The notes beneath the pieces are model-generated. The model did no database searches and was not told the DNA's origin. It worked only from the letters and a program-made list of their open reading frames with translations. Both the position numbers and the translations under genes were made by a program. Source: Dryocosmus kuriphilus (Eukaryota > Arthropoda > Insecta > Hymenoptera > Cynipidae). From it: a stretch of 64,000 nt of DNA. Position 1 is the first letter of the stretch; each line of letters begins with the position of its first letter. Shown here piece after piece: positions 22,888 through 31,419 of this stretch. The stretch is from assembly GCA_038277395.1 (NCBI GenBank), contig CM076193.1:87187583-87251582 (forward strand), read 5' to 3'.

Positions 22888-23570
22888 TAGGTATTTAAAT
22901 GTATATAAAGATGGCAACGGTTGGCATTGTTATTTCTTTTCGTATATTACAAGTGCTTGGTGCATTTGCAGTCGACCAGAGACGAAAACATTAATTATAT
23001 AATTTATAGAGATCATTCAAATATGTTCAAAATAATATTTCTAACAAAGACAGGGCACACGTTTGCTATCAACGATTTCGTTCTGTACGCTTAAGCGAAA
23101 AGAAAGTGTAGAAAGTATCATGGCTTATTTATATTTCTGAACCAAAGCCCATGAGATCAAAAAGAATACGTACCTAATGGATATTGATCGACTTTCACCT
23201 TGAGAAGGCAGAAAGAAATCGATGATCCCAAAGGTATGACCCCGCCTTGTAAGTGAAATAAAGTCATTAAAACTCGGCATATGAGCCGAGTGAGAAGACG
23301 GCAAATCCCTGTTAGCTGATGACCTGCATTTGACTAATGCAATTTGATTTGAGAAATACTTTTACTAGCTCTTCACCTGGTTCATCTACTATAGTTAATA
23401 CATTTCACTTAGAAGGACCATGTTGCAAGCTTTTTCATAATCCTTTTAAATTATATAATTAGTCTTTTTTTCTTTGGTTGGCTATAAATGCACCAGACAC
23501 TTGCAATATACAAAAAGAAATAACTATACCAACCACCGCCATCTTTGTATAAACCTAAATAACTAACTCA
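22888..23570. repeat. MITE-like element with about 125-bp inverted ends
   Basis: AAGATGGCAACGGTTGGCAT followed by TTATTTCTTTTCGTATATTA (22917 on) is the complement of 23485-23570 (TACAAAAAGAAATAACTATA then CCAACCACCGCCATCTT). Homology continues inward to TTAATTATATAATTTA at 22992 against its partner near 23450. No transposase. Confidence 0.75.
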
Positions 23571-23584
23571 TAAAGGTCAACATT

Positions 23585-23825
23585 AAACTGAAAAAATACT
23601 CTTAAATCAATGGGCTGCACTATCGTCCTAATTCGAAAGCAGATCTTGTTGATTCAAATTTATGTACTATAGAATTCATAGTATCTCTTTTGAATCAAAC
23701 ATATATGCTATGGTTCAACAGAGATGCTGTGAATTGTATAGTATGTGCATTTGAATCAACAAGATCTGCTTTCGGACGAGGACGATAGTGAGGCCCATTA
23801 ATTCAAGAGTATTTTTTTCTCAGTG
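23585..23825. repeat. Hairpin MITE, about 240 bp
   Basis: Almost fully palindromic. AATACTCTTAAATCAATGGG and CACTATCGTCC at the left pair with GGACGATAGTGAGGCCCATT and AATTCAAGAGTATT at the right; the inner AAAGCAGATCTTGTTGATTC pairs with GAATCAACAAGATCTGCTTT. Arms are about 120 bp with almost no loop. The outer ends read (A)ACTGA. Confidence 0.85.
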
Positions 23826-24499
23826 TATAAATATTTAAAAATTTGTTGTTTATATGCTTGCGACTCAAACTGGCCAGCCCAAAATGCGCAAAAAAATTAT
23901 TATTTTTAAAAGATCAGCCCGATATTTTAATTCTCCTGCAATTATAAGTTCGCGGAAAAGAAATACATAGGACGGTCGGTATTAAGTGACATCATAATAT
24001 AATACAGGAATCGATTAAGGACTAAATTCACTATTAAAACAGTTCCACCCATTTGATAAAAGAAATGCGATTTGTGGATTGAAATAGACTCGGAATCAAA
24101 ATTACCTGTCAAGTACCAAATCTGATAAACAAATAGCGAACTGACATCAAACGAATCAACTGAAGCAGTCCATCCTCTGAATAATTTTAGTTAGCTATCT
24201 GGTATCGTTTTTCAATCTGAAGTTTGTAAATTAAACAAGACAAAATTTCGTATTAAAAGAGAATATTTATGCGATCATATATGGACGTCCATATGAAAAG
24301 GGCTCTTGCAGTCGATATGGAGTTACGTATATATGAATGTAGCCGGATGAATTCCTGATCTCTTAAGCCTACTACAAATCCTCTAGGTTTAAAAGCGAGT
24401 GGTTTGGGTACTTTTCAAGTTGAAACTTCGAAAAACCGCTTTTCAAGAAAATCGCATCTAAAGTTAGCGAGTACCATAAGCGAACATGTTAGATTTTTT

Positions 24500-24815
24500 C
24501 TTTGAACAAAAAAAATATACCCACAGTAGTATGATTATCACTATCGCCAGACATACTCCCTCTATCTTCCACCCAGCCCTCTTGACCTGTAATGACCCAC
24601 ACGTATTTGTCACTATGGCCAGACAAACACTCCTTCCATCACTTTTGACCTTGAACAACCTCCCACGTGCAATATTCGCCATAAAAAGGCTCTCGATATT
24701 TGCTATAATAAATAAATAAATAAATAAATCTGAATGAAAAAAAACGAGGGTGTCGAGAATCGGACCCGCAATCATCAGACTACAAACACAGAGGGCTACC
24801 ATCTGAGCTATCAGG
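24500..24815 (-). repeat. tRNA-derived SINE-like element
   Basis: On the minus strand, TAGCTCAGATGGTAG (24810-24796) is a good A box and GGTCCGATTCTCG (24765-24753) a good B box, with tRNA-like spacing, so a tRNA-type Pol III promoter heads the element. Next come an A/T tract and (AAAT)n (24709-24727), then a body with two tandem units of about 70 bp (CACTATCGCCAGACATACTC and CACTATGGCCAGACAAACAC). The clover-leaf was not folded. Confidence 0.55.
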
Positions 24816-25517
24816 TAAGATGTAAGAAATATATTTTAAATCCATGACTATGAAAAAACGGTTTTAGCCATGCTTTGGCCTTCACCGCCTGCTACGTATC
24901 GTCGCCAACATTTGCCATAAAAAATACGACGGTAAGAAAGAGGATCTTATAATTATTTGACATAATAGGCGTGAATGAACTCAATAATAATTATATTTCT
25001 CCACATTTTCGCCATATCGCTTGGCCTTGATCTGAATCATAAGCGGCTAGCCACACCTTGATTTTTTCCCTCTTTCTATTTCTTACTTTTATAATTCCCG
25101 TCAGAGGATAATTTGCACTGATCTCTTGCACTGGTTTGAATTAATTTTAAAATATTTCAAATAAAATGCACAGTGATCAATAATCTCTAGATCACTAGAA
25201 CAGTGGATGAGCACACGAAAGTAAATAATGATGGTGAATAATAGTCTATTTCAATTTCACTTCGTTGTTTGCTCAAAGGTTTGTTCTTTCTTAAGCCTCA
25301 TCGATCAGTTAGACAAACTTCTTGTACAACTTTAAATTCATTTAAAAATATTTCAATTAAAATGCTCACTGATAAATAATCACTGGATCACTAGAACAAT
25401 GGATGTGTACAGGAGAATAAATTATAATGATCAATAATAGTCTTTTTTAATTTCACATTTGTTGCTTACTCAAAGGTTTTTTGCAATTGAGCAGCACAAG
25501 GAATTTCTCCTTATGTA
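24816..25517. repeat. AT-rich stretch with a 195-bp tandem duplication
   Basis: About 25125-25290 (TTTCAAATAAAATGCACAGT, GATCACTAGAACAGTGGATG) is repeated at about 25320-25485 (TTTCAATTAAAATGCTCACT, GATCACTAGAACAATGGATG). The rest shows no gene. Confidence 0.65.
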
Positions 25518-25519
25518 TA

Positions 25520-26806
25520 CCAGGTGTATAAGCTTAAATCCGCTGTTTTTTAGGCAAAAGAAAGTCTTTTTTTTTTTGCAGAAAGTAAAATAAACTTTAT
25601 TCAAAGTATTTTCCCTCGCTTGCTATACATTTTCCCCATCTCTCGGGCAATTTGTGTATACCACGCCAAAAAAAGTCTTTATCTTTCGATGCAAACCACT
25701 CGTCAAGCCAAGTTCCGACGTCTTCGTACGAATCGAAGTGTTGTTCAGCGAGCGCGTGACCCATCGACGAAAACAGGTGGTAATCAGAAGGGGCCAGGTC
25801 TGGTGAATAAGCGGGATGAGGTAGCACCTCCCAGTTGAGTGTTTTCATGTAGTTTTGGACCATTTTTGACGTGTGCGATGGGGCGTTGTCGTGAAGAAAA
25901 ATCAGCTTCTCATGTCTTTCTTCACAATCCGGCCTTTTTTCACGCAAAGCACGGCGCAATTTGATTAGTTGTTGGCGGTAGCGGTGAGCATCGACAGTTC
26001 CACCAGGTTTTAATAGCTCATAGTAGACGACACCCTGCTGATCCCACCAAACGCACAGCATCGTCTTGCGTCGAAAGCGATTAGGTCTTGAGAAAGAAGT
26101 TGATGGTTGTCCGGGATCGACCCACGATTTTCTTCGTTTCGGATTCTCAAAATAAATCCACTTTTCGTCTCCAGTCACCACACGATGCAGGAACGACTTT
26201 CTTTTGTGTCTAGCAAGCAAGATTTCACATGTGTTTTGGCGTCGCTCCATCTGCCTATCGTTCAGTTCATGGGGTACCCATTTTCCCATTTTTTGGATCT
26301 TTCCCATGGCATGTAAACGCATGGAAATGGCCGGTTGAGTAACACCTAACTGTTCGGCAAGCATTTTTTGTGTTTGTGTATCGTCCTCATCCAAAAGAGC
26401 CTGTAATTCATGGTCCTCAACTTTTTTGGGCCGATTTTCACGCTTCTTGTCACTCAAGTCAAAATGACCGTCTTTGAACCGACGAAACCAATCTCTGCAA
26501 GTTGTTTCCGATAAAGCACTGTCACCATAGGCCTCCACAAGCATTCGATGTGATTCGGCAGCCGATTTCTTCAAACTGAAGCAAAAAAGTAGAGCTTCCC
26601 GCAAATGCTCCTTTTCTGGCACAAAACTAGGCATGATTACTCAAGGAAAAATTTATCTTCTTCTATAAAAAAACTGACTATGTGCACTGATTTATGTAGA
26701 CAGGTGTCGAAATCACACAAAAAAAAGCATGACGTTTCTATTGTAGTTAAATATGTTCACTACCGCCATCTCTGAGCAAACAGCGGATTTAAGCTTATAC
26801 ACCTGG
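25520..26806 (-). mobile_element. Intact mauritiana-type (Mos1-like) mariner
   Basis: 1287 bp between perfect 29-bp inverted repeats starting CCAGGTGTATAAGCTTAAAT at 25520 and ending at 26806. They are flanked by the TA duplication at 25518-25519 and 26807-26808. Length, CCAGGTGTA ends and the encoded protein match Mos1 (1286 bp as I recall). It carries one uninterrupted 345-codon gene. Perfect ends plus an open frame suggest recent arrival and possible activity. It sits at the left edge of copy C. Confidence 0.97.
25597..26634 (-). CDS. Mariner transposase, full-length, Mos1-like
   Basis: A 345-residue transposase, the same length as Mos1. It cuts and pastes the element at TA sites in the nucleus and needs no host energy cofactor beyond a divalent metal. 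Residues 1-110 hold two helix-turn-helix DNA-binding modules (start MPSFVPEKEH), then the WVPHEL motif at 119-124. The RNase-H-like core has the DD34D triad at D156 (VVTGDEKW), D249 (FLHDNAPSH) and D284 (YSPDLAPSDYHLF), the same numbering as Mos1. The C terminus GKCIASEGKYFE is complete. No frameshift or stop is present. The start is the only Met giving the canonical N terminus. Confidence 0.96.
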   Translation of the reverse strand: MPSFVPEKEHLREALLFCFSLKKSAAESHRMLVEAYGDSALSETTCRDWFRRFKDGHFDLSDKKRENRPKKVEDHELQALLDEDDTQTQKMLAEQLGVTQPAISMRLHAMGKIQKMGKWVPHELNDRQMERRQNTCEILLARHKRKSFLHRVVTGDEKWIYFENPKRRKSWVDPGQPSTSFSRPNRFRRKTMLCVWWDQQGVVYYELLKPGGTVDAHRYRQQLIKLRRALREKRPDCEERHEKLIFLHDNAPSHTSKMVQNYMKTLNWEVLPHPAYSPDLAPSDYHLFSSMGHALAEQHFDSYEDVGTWLDEWFASKDKDFFWRGIHKLPERWGKCIASEGKYFE

Positions 26807-26809
26807 TAT

Positions 26810-27580
26810 ATAAGAGTCATTGATCTGATCAACAAATGGATTGCCTACGCCTTCCATAATTATGTGTCACTCGTCTCGGTTCTCGCTCTGATATTTGCTG
26901 ACCGGAAGCTGACATCACATTTTTTCACAGAATTAGTTCTACATTATAAGCAATACGTCTAGACACTTTGGAATTTAATGCGTAATTACAAAAATTCGTA
27001 GAAGATAAAATAATTTCTAAGAACTGACAAATTTATAGGATTTTGTTTATAGGAAAAATGTTAGATAATTTTACCGTAACACATTACAGAAGAAATAAAT
27101 CATATCGATTAGTTTCTGCTGGTGAATCAGCCATTGATTTGATCAACAAATGGATTCTCAACACATTCCATAACTATGCGTCACTGTTCTGACCACATTT
27201 CTTGGATATTTCTCATGACAAGTTCCTCGTTGGGTCTCCTTATGATTTCTAAAAAAACATACGGTTTCATATGATGAGAACAATGAGTCCTCTGTGAGAA
27301 AAATTGGACACGTATAGACATGTTGGTGGCCTACTTGATAAATCTTACTGCAAAACATTAGGGAAGCAATAAATTATTCGAATAGTTAATGCCGATGAGA
27401 AGAATTTAAACCTGAAAGAACGACTCATTTCACCTCTTGCATATCACGAAATTACAGGAAACCTGCACACGCACACGTGCACGTGGACTCATCACATTCA
27501 TATGCGCAGCCAAATTCTTTCACAGAATTGCTCTATTATATTTCTTTATGATTTTATCAAGATTCCCGTAGAAACTTAGT

Positions 27581-27661
<81 letters not shown>

Positions 27662-27800
27662 ACACGAAATTATTATTTCACAATTGTGCAATATGATTAG
27701 TGACGTCACACCAAACATTCTAGATGCTTGGCACAACTAGCTGTCGATGTCGGTAACGGTCGGTAACAGGAATCTTGGTGTTGAACTCCCCCTGTATACC
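26810..27800. repeat. Copy C of long-arm repeat, left flank of Polinton remnant
   Basis: Its right part (27370-27790) matches copy B directly. Its left part contains two tandem versions of a block (GATCAACAAATGGATTGCCT near 26827 and GATCAACAAATGGATTCTCA near 27140) that also occurs in reverse in 33200-33340. It thus faces copy D across the Polinton genes. A TGACGTCA lies at 27701. Confidence 0.75.
27584..27657. repeat. (GA)n microsatellite
   Basis: An uninterrupted GA tract of about 73 bp. The matching site in copy B (near 20420) has only a short GAGAGAGGGG, so the tract expanded in this copy. Confidence 0.95.
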
Positions 27801-28227
27801 TACTTCGCTACTCATAAGATAGAGAAACATGATACAGTACTGGCCACATACAGTGGAAAAATTACTTTGCAAACCCGCAATATTAGATAAAAAAAGTACC
27901 ATTTTTACGTCGACGAATCTTATGCTGTGGAATTATCAGTGGTAATCCATAACTATCCAAACAGTACTCCTTACCATCAAAATTAACATAGATGGCTATC
28001 CAATGTGCTTTTGATTTTGTGTGACTGTCCGTACTAATAATTAGAGCCGTCGGATTCATCCACACCATCGGGATCTGATCTGCTGGGAATACTCCTACAG
28101 TTAGAATGACATAATGTACCGAAGGGTACGGCATAATTCCAGGGAAATCCTTATGTATTTTTTTGTTTTTCTTCTTCTGCTTCTTCCTATTATTCTTCTT
28201 CTTCTGCTTCTTCTTCTTCTTCTCCAC
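27745..28227 (-). pseudogene. Polinton cysteine protease remnant
   Basis: An adenovirus-protease-like (C5/ULP fold) enzyme that in intact Polintons is thought to mature capsid proteins. The catalytic His lies in KAHWIAIYV, the acidic residue in EYCLDSYGLP, and the nucleophile motif CGQYCIMFLYLMS appears in a shifted frame around 27790-27830. The frame break lies near 27885-27900. Upstream, a CTT-rich tract at 28166-28224 gives an artificial run of Lys in this frame. The 3' end runs directly into copy C of the long repeat. The frameshift makes it non-functional. Confidence 0.72.
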
Positions 28228-28406
28228 TTTCTAGCTCCTCTTAAAATGGCGTATATTTTGCTGTAACCATTCTTTCAAATGGAAACTGTATTCAAAGCAC
28301 ACTGTAAAACGTATTTTCTCTTATTCCATGGTGTATGCAATAAATAGTTGACTGCTCTAGATTTGCATAATAGGGACACATTCTCAGGTTTTCCAAATCT
28401 AGAATA

Positions 28407-29735
28407 CGAAGCGTGTTCAAAAAGTAAGGTGACTTTCCAAATTTTGCGGGTACGTACATTCGATCTTCAATTTCTTTTTTATTTTATATTGGTACACTTG
28501 TCCCGAAAATATGTGCACAGTTTCAAGTGTCAACTTATAGCATTTTTAGTTTATTCGTGAGAGGCGTAAAGTTTAGAAGTGTTTGGTGTGATCTTCGATT
28601 TTCTGCTGTCAAAGAAAATGGATCAGAGAACATGCATCAAATCTTGTGTAAAAAATATAATTAAGTGCTCCAAAACACTTGAAATGTCAACAGTGGCATA
28701 CGGTGAGTCTACTTTGAGCAAAAAGAAATGATTATAAGTGGCATAAGCTCTTTCAAGAAGGCCGAGAAGACACCAATGACGAATCTCACTCTGAACGCCC
28801 CAGCACGTCAATAAATGATGAAAGCCTTGAAGAACTGAAGAATATGGTGTTGGGGAATCATCGAATCACTGTTAGGGAAGTTGCTGAAAACGTCGGCATC
28901 TCGGTTGGCTCACGCAATGCAATTTTTTCCGATGTTTTGGGCATGAAACGTGCGGCAGCGAAATTTATTCCGAAACTGCTTAACTTGGACCAAAAGAACC
29001 GTCGAATGAGCACCACTTAAGAGTTGTTAAATGACGTCAATAATGATCCTGATATGCTCAAAAGGGTCATAACTGATGAAGAATCATGGGTATACGGTTA
29101 TGACGTCGAAACCAAAGCCCAATCGTCCCAATGGAAGACCCCGGAAGAGCCGAGACCGAAAAAAGCACGTCAAGTTCGATCAAATGTCCAGGTTTTGCTC
29201 ACTGTTTTTTTTTTCGATTACCGTGGCGTAGTACATCACGAGTTCTTACCACAAGGTAGCACGGTCAATAAGGAGTATTAACTTGAAGTTATGCGCCCCT
29301 TGCGAGAAGTAATACGATAAAACCTCCGGAACTGTGGAAAAACAATTCATGGCTTTTGCATCACGACAATGCACCTGCTCACTCATCGTTGCTTGTGCGT
29401 GACTTTTTGGCCAAAAACAAAACCACAATCATGCCTCAGCCACCACATTCACCGGATTTGGCCCCCTGCGACTTTTTCCTGTTCCCAAAACTGAAGAGAC
29501 CCATGAAAGGACGGAGATTTGCAACGATTGAGAAGATAAAGAATGCATCGTTGGAAGAACTCAAGACTATATGAAAAAGTGCTTATCAAAAGTGCTTCGA
29601 GGTTGGAAAAGGCGTTGGCACAAGTGTGTTATATCTGAGGGGGGTTACTTTGAAGGGGATAACATAATAATTGATGAATAAACAAATATTTTTTCGTAAA
29701 ACTTAAAAGTCACCTTACTTTTTGAACACACCTCG
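28407..29735 (+). mobile_element. Mariner inserted in Polinton remnant
   Basis: Terminal repeats CGAAGCGTGTTCAAAAAGTA (28407) and TACTTTTTGAACACACCTCG (ends 29735) are complementary over about 30 bp with few mismatches. TA flanks both ends (28405-28406, 29736-29737). 1329 bp. The plus-strand transposase is broken. It interrupts the small Polinton ORF, so it came after the Polinton. Confidence 0.92.
28618..29681 (+). pseudogene. Mariner transposase pseudogene
   Basis: It starts at ATG 28618 (MDQRTCIKSCVKN) and ends near TAA 29679. Early frameshifts disrupt the helix-turn-helix region. The middle piece 29024-29281 carries WVYGYDVETKAQSSQWK and VVHHEFLPQGSTVNKEY then a stop; the last piece 29356-29574 carries HHDNAPAHSS and HSPDLAPCDFFLFPKLK. 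The usual TGDESW reads TDEESW, so the first catalytic Asp is Glu. The second and third Asp remain. Dead copy. Confidence 0.88.
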
Positions 29736-30084
29736 TACATCGTGCCAGAAGATTTGTCAAGAATGAAACTTTTTCTCGACCACTGGTGTAGGCTTTGTTT
29801 GCTGTTCGTACCATGTCTTTTAGAACTTGAAGGAATTGCGATTACTTTGAATCTCTATCGAGGCATTCAATACCATTAATTTCTTTAAAAGACCAGCAAC
29901 TATAACTTCCTTTGGCATAAAACATTTCTCTGCATCCCTGAATCCCTGGATATCGATAATAAAATCTATAATTACAAGAATGAGAACGTGAAAACAATTT
30001 TCGTAGAGGATATGCAGTAGAGGAATAATAAACGACTACTGATGCGTCCCGAGCAGCTCATGGGACTTTTGATAGGCCCAAAAA

Positions 30085-31314
30085 TCGTACATAAACAAAC
30101 GCGATGAGTCAATTTCAAGTATGTTATCTATCGTATTCCCCATATGCGACATAATTTATAGTATTGGCTAGTTCTTCTTCGAGGCGATTGCAAGGTCAAT
30201 TATCATTTGCGAATAGTTCAGGTGTCAATTAAAAGCCTAGGTGGTAGCAATCATTAGCATAATCGGATCTTGAAATAAAATTACCTTCATTAACAAAATG
30301 TATTCCCGTGCCTGAAGAAAATGTATGATATGCATCCGCCTAGAGTTTGCTTTGCGTGAAATCAAGTTGTATTAACATAGAAGGTACCTGTACTCCATCT
30401 ACATACAATGAAAAATAATTGATCTTGTAGTTTAAAAAGCTGAAAATATTCGTTCCAAAGACGCCATTAAAAGTCTTGTTGTCGTTCAATCCTATAATTA
30501 TCTGTTTGTGTAGTTGGCTTAGTGTAACAGTATCTATTGTATGACAGTAAATTTCTGATTGCATAGTAACGGACTTGATTTCAATTCTTGTTAATAAATA
30601 CTTTGCTGTGGATTTGCAAACTGCTTTAGCGTGAGAGTGTAGAATTCCAAGACTGATTTTCACACAACGCAGAAGAAGAACTGCGTCCAAAATATACAGT
30701 CTATGTGTGGTAGACGAGCCCAGGAGAGAAAAAGAATTTCGTGCACGTACCAGTCGTAGTCTTACTTCTCCTCCATCGAGTAAAAATTTGTCTTAGTTAA
30801 AAACATCGTAATGAAAATTACCGAGCAAGTTAAATTCCTTTCCTCCTGCATTAATTTTTTTGCTTCACGTTAGACTCTCATTAATATCTATAGTAACATC
30901 ATCCATTTTGCCGGCAGGATCGTCGTAACACAGAACAGTAGTCAAACGTGATTTCTTAGTATCAGGACTATAATGTAAAAGTGTCTCTATTTATGCTCTG
31001 TAAGCAAAGGCTTTATTCGGCGGTGAAACAAGTTTTCCGTTGAAATAAACATCTATTTGATTAAGCATAGAGTGTATAGTACAGTTTACGGTTACAGGAG
31101 CGTTATCAGCCGGTAGTTATCCTGCAGAATTTGGTACTGGTGGTGTAAGCGGAAGAATAAATGCGCGTGCACTTAACATACTATGCTCAAGATCAATATA
31201 CTCATCACCACTGCACTATCCTACAAACTCTATGGGCGTTGAATCAGCGACAGATGAAATGGGCTTGTAATGTATCCAATTCGCCTGCTCTATAGTAGTT
31301 TGAGTGGGCGACAT
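30085..31314 (-). pseudogene. Polinton major capsid protein remnant
   Basis: Reading from ATG 31314 gives about 410 codons, roughly full length for the double jelly-roll capsid protein of Polintons (often annotated as F54H12.2-like). Visible blocks are DEYIDLEHSMLSARAFI, LNQIDVYFNGKLVSPP, IETLLHYSPDTKKSRLT, NYKINYFSLYVDGVQVPS and an INYVAYGEYD block near the end. At least three in-frame stops occur in the N-terminal third, with more near the C terminus; the longest open piece is 30340-30690. In an intact element it would form the virion shell. Here it is inactive. Confidence 0.7.
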
Positions 31315-31419
31315 AGAGTAAAGTTACAGCTCAGCCTTCATTCACTCGCATGAATGTGAATGCGAAAAAGGCATATTTTACCTCCTTATTCAAAGACATC
31401 AGAGACTGACATGCATAGA

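Larger units (their letters stand above)
28260..29990 (-). pseudogene. Small Polinton-associated ORF, split by mariner
   Basis: Two minus-strand pieces flank the mariner. The upstream piece (about 29990-29738) contains DIQGFRDAEKCFMPKEVIV followed by a stop and a frame change. The downstream piece (28404-28260) contains SRFGKPENVSLLCKSRAVN. A DIQGF...PKE motif recurs in proteins next to Polinton proteases in insect genomes as I recall; its biochemical role is unknown. It lies between capsid and protease genes in the same orientation. Confidence 0.45.
27720..31330 (-). mobile_element. Polinton/Maverick remnant (adintovirus-like)
   Basis: Three minus-strand genes typical of Polintons lie together: an adenain-type cysteine protease, a small associated ORF and a major capsid protein. 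All are interrupted by stops or frameshifts, and a mariner is inserted at 28407-29735. DNA polymerase B, integrase and packaging ATPase are not visible, so most of a normal 15-20 kb element is gone. Related long repeats flank it in opposite orientations (26810-27800 and 31420-33945), as terminal repeats would. It is an old, dead copy. Confidence 0.72.

Noticed and set aside
24464..24802. 112-codon hydrophobic minus-strand frame resembling a membrane protein
   Set aside because: It covers the SINE-like element with its tRNA-type promoter and (AAAT)n tract; hydrophobicity comes from T-rich codons.
28166..28226. Poly-Lys N terminus of the protease frame
   Set aside because: A CTT/CTG microsatellite that would read as poly-Glu in the next frame; not a true nuclear signal.
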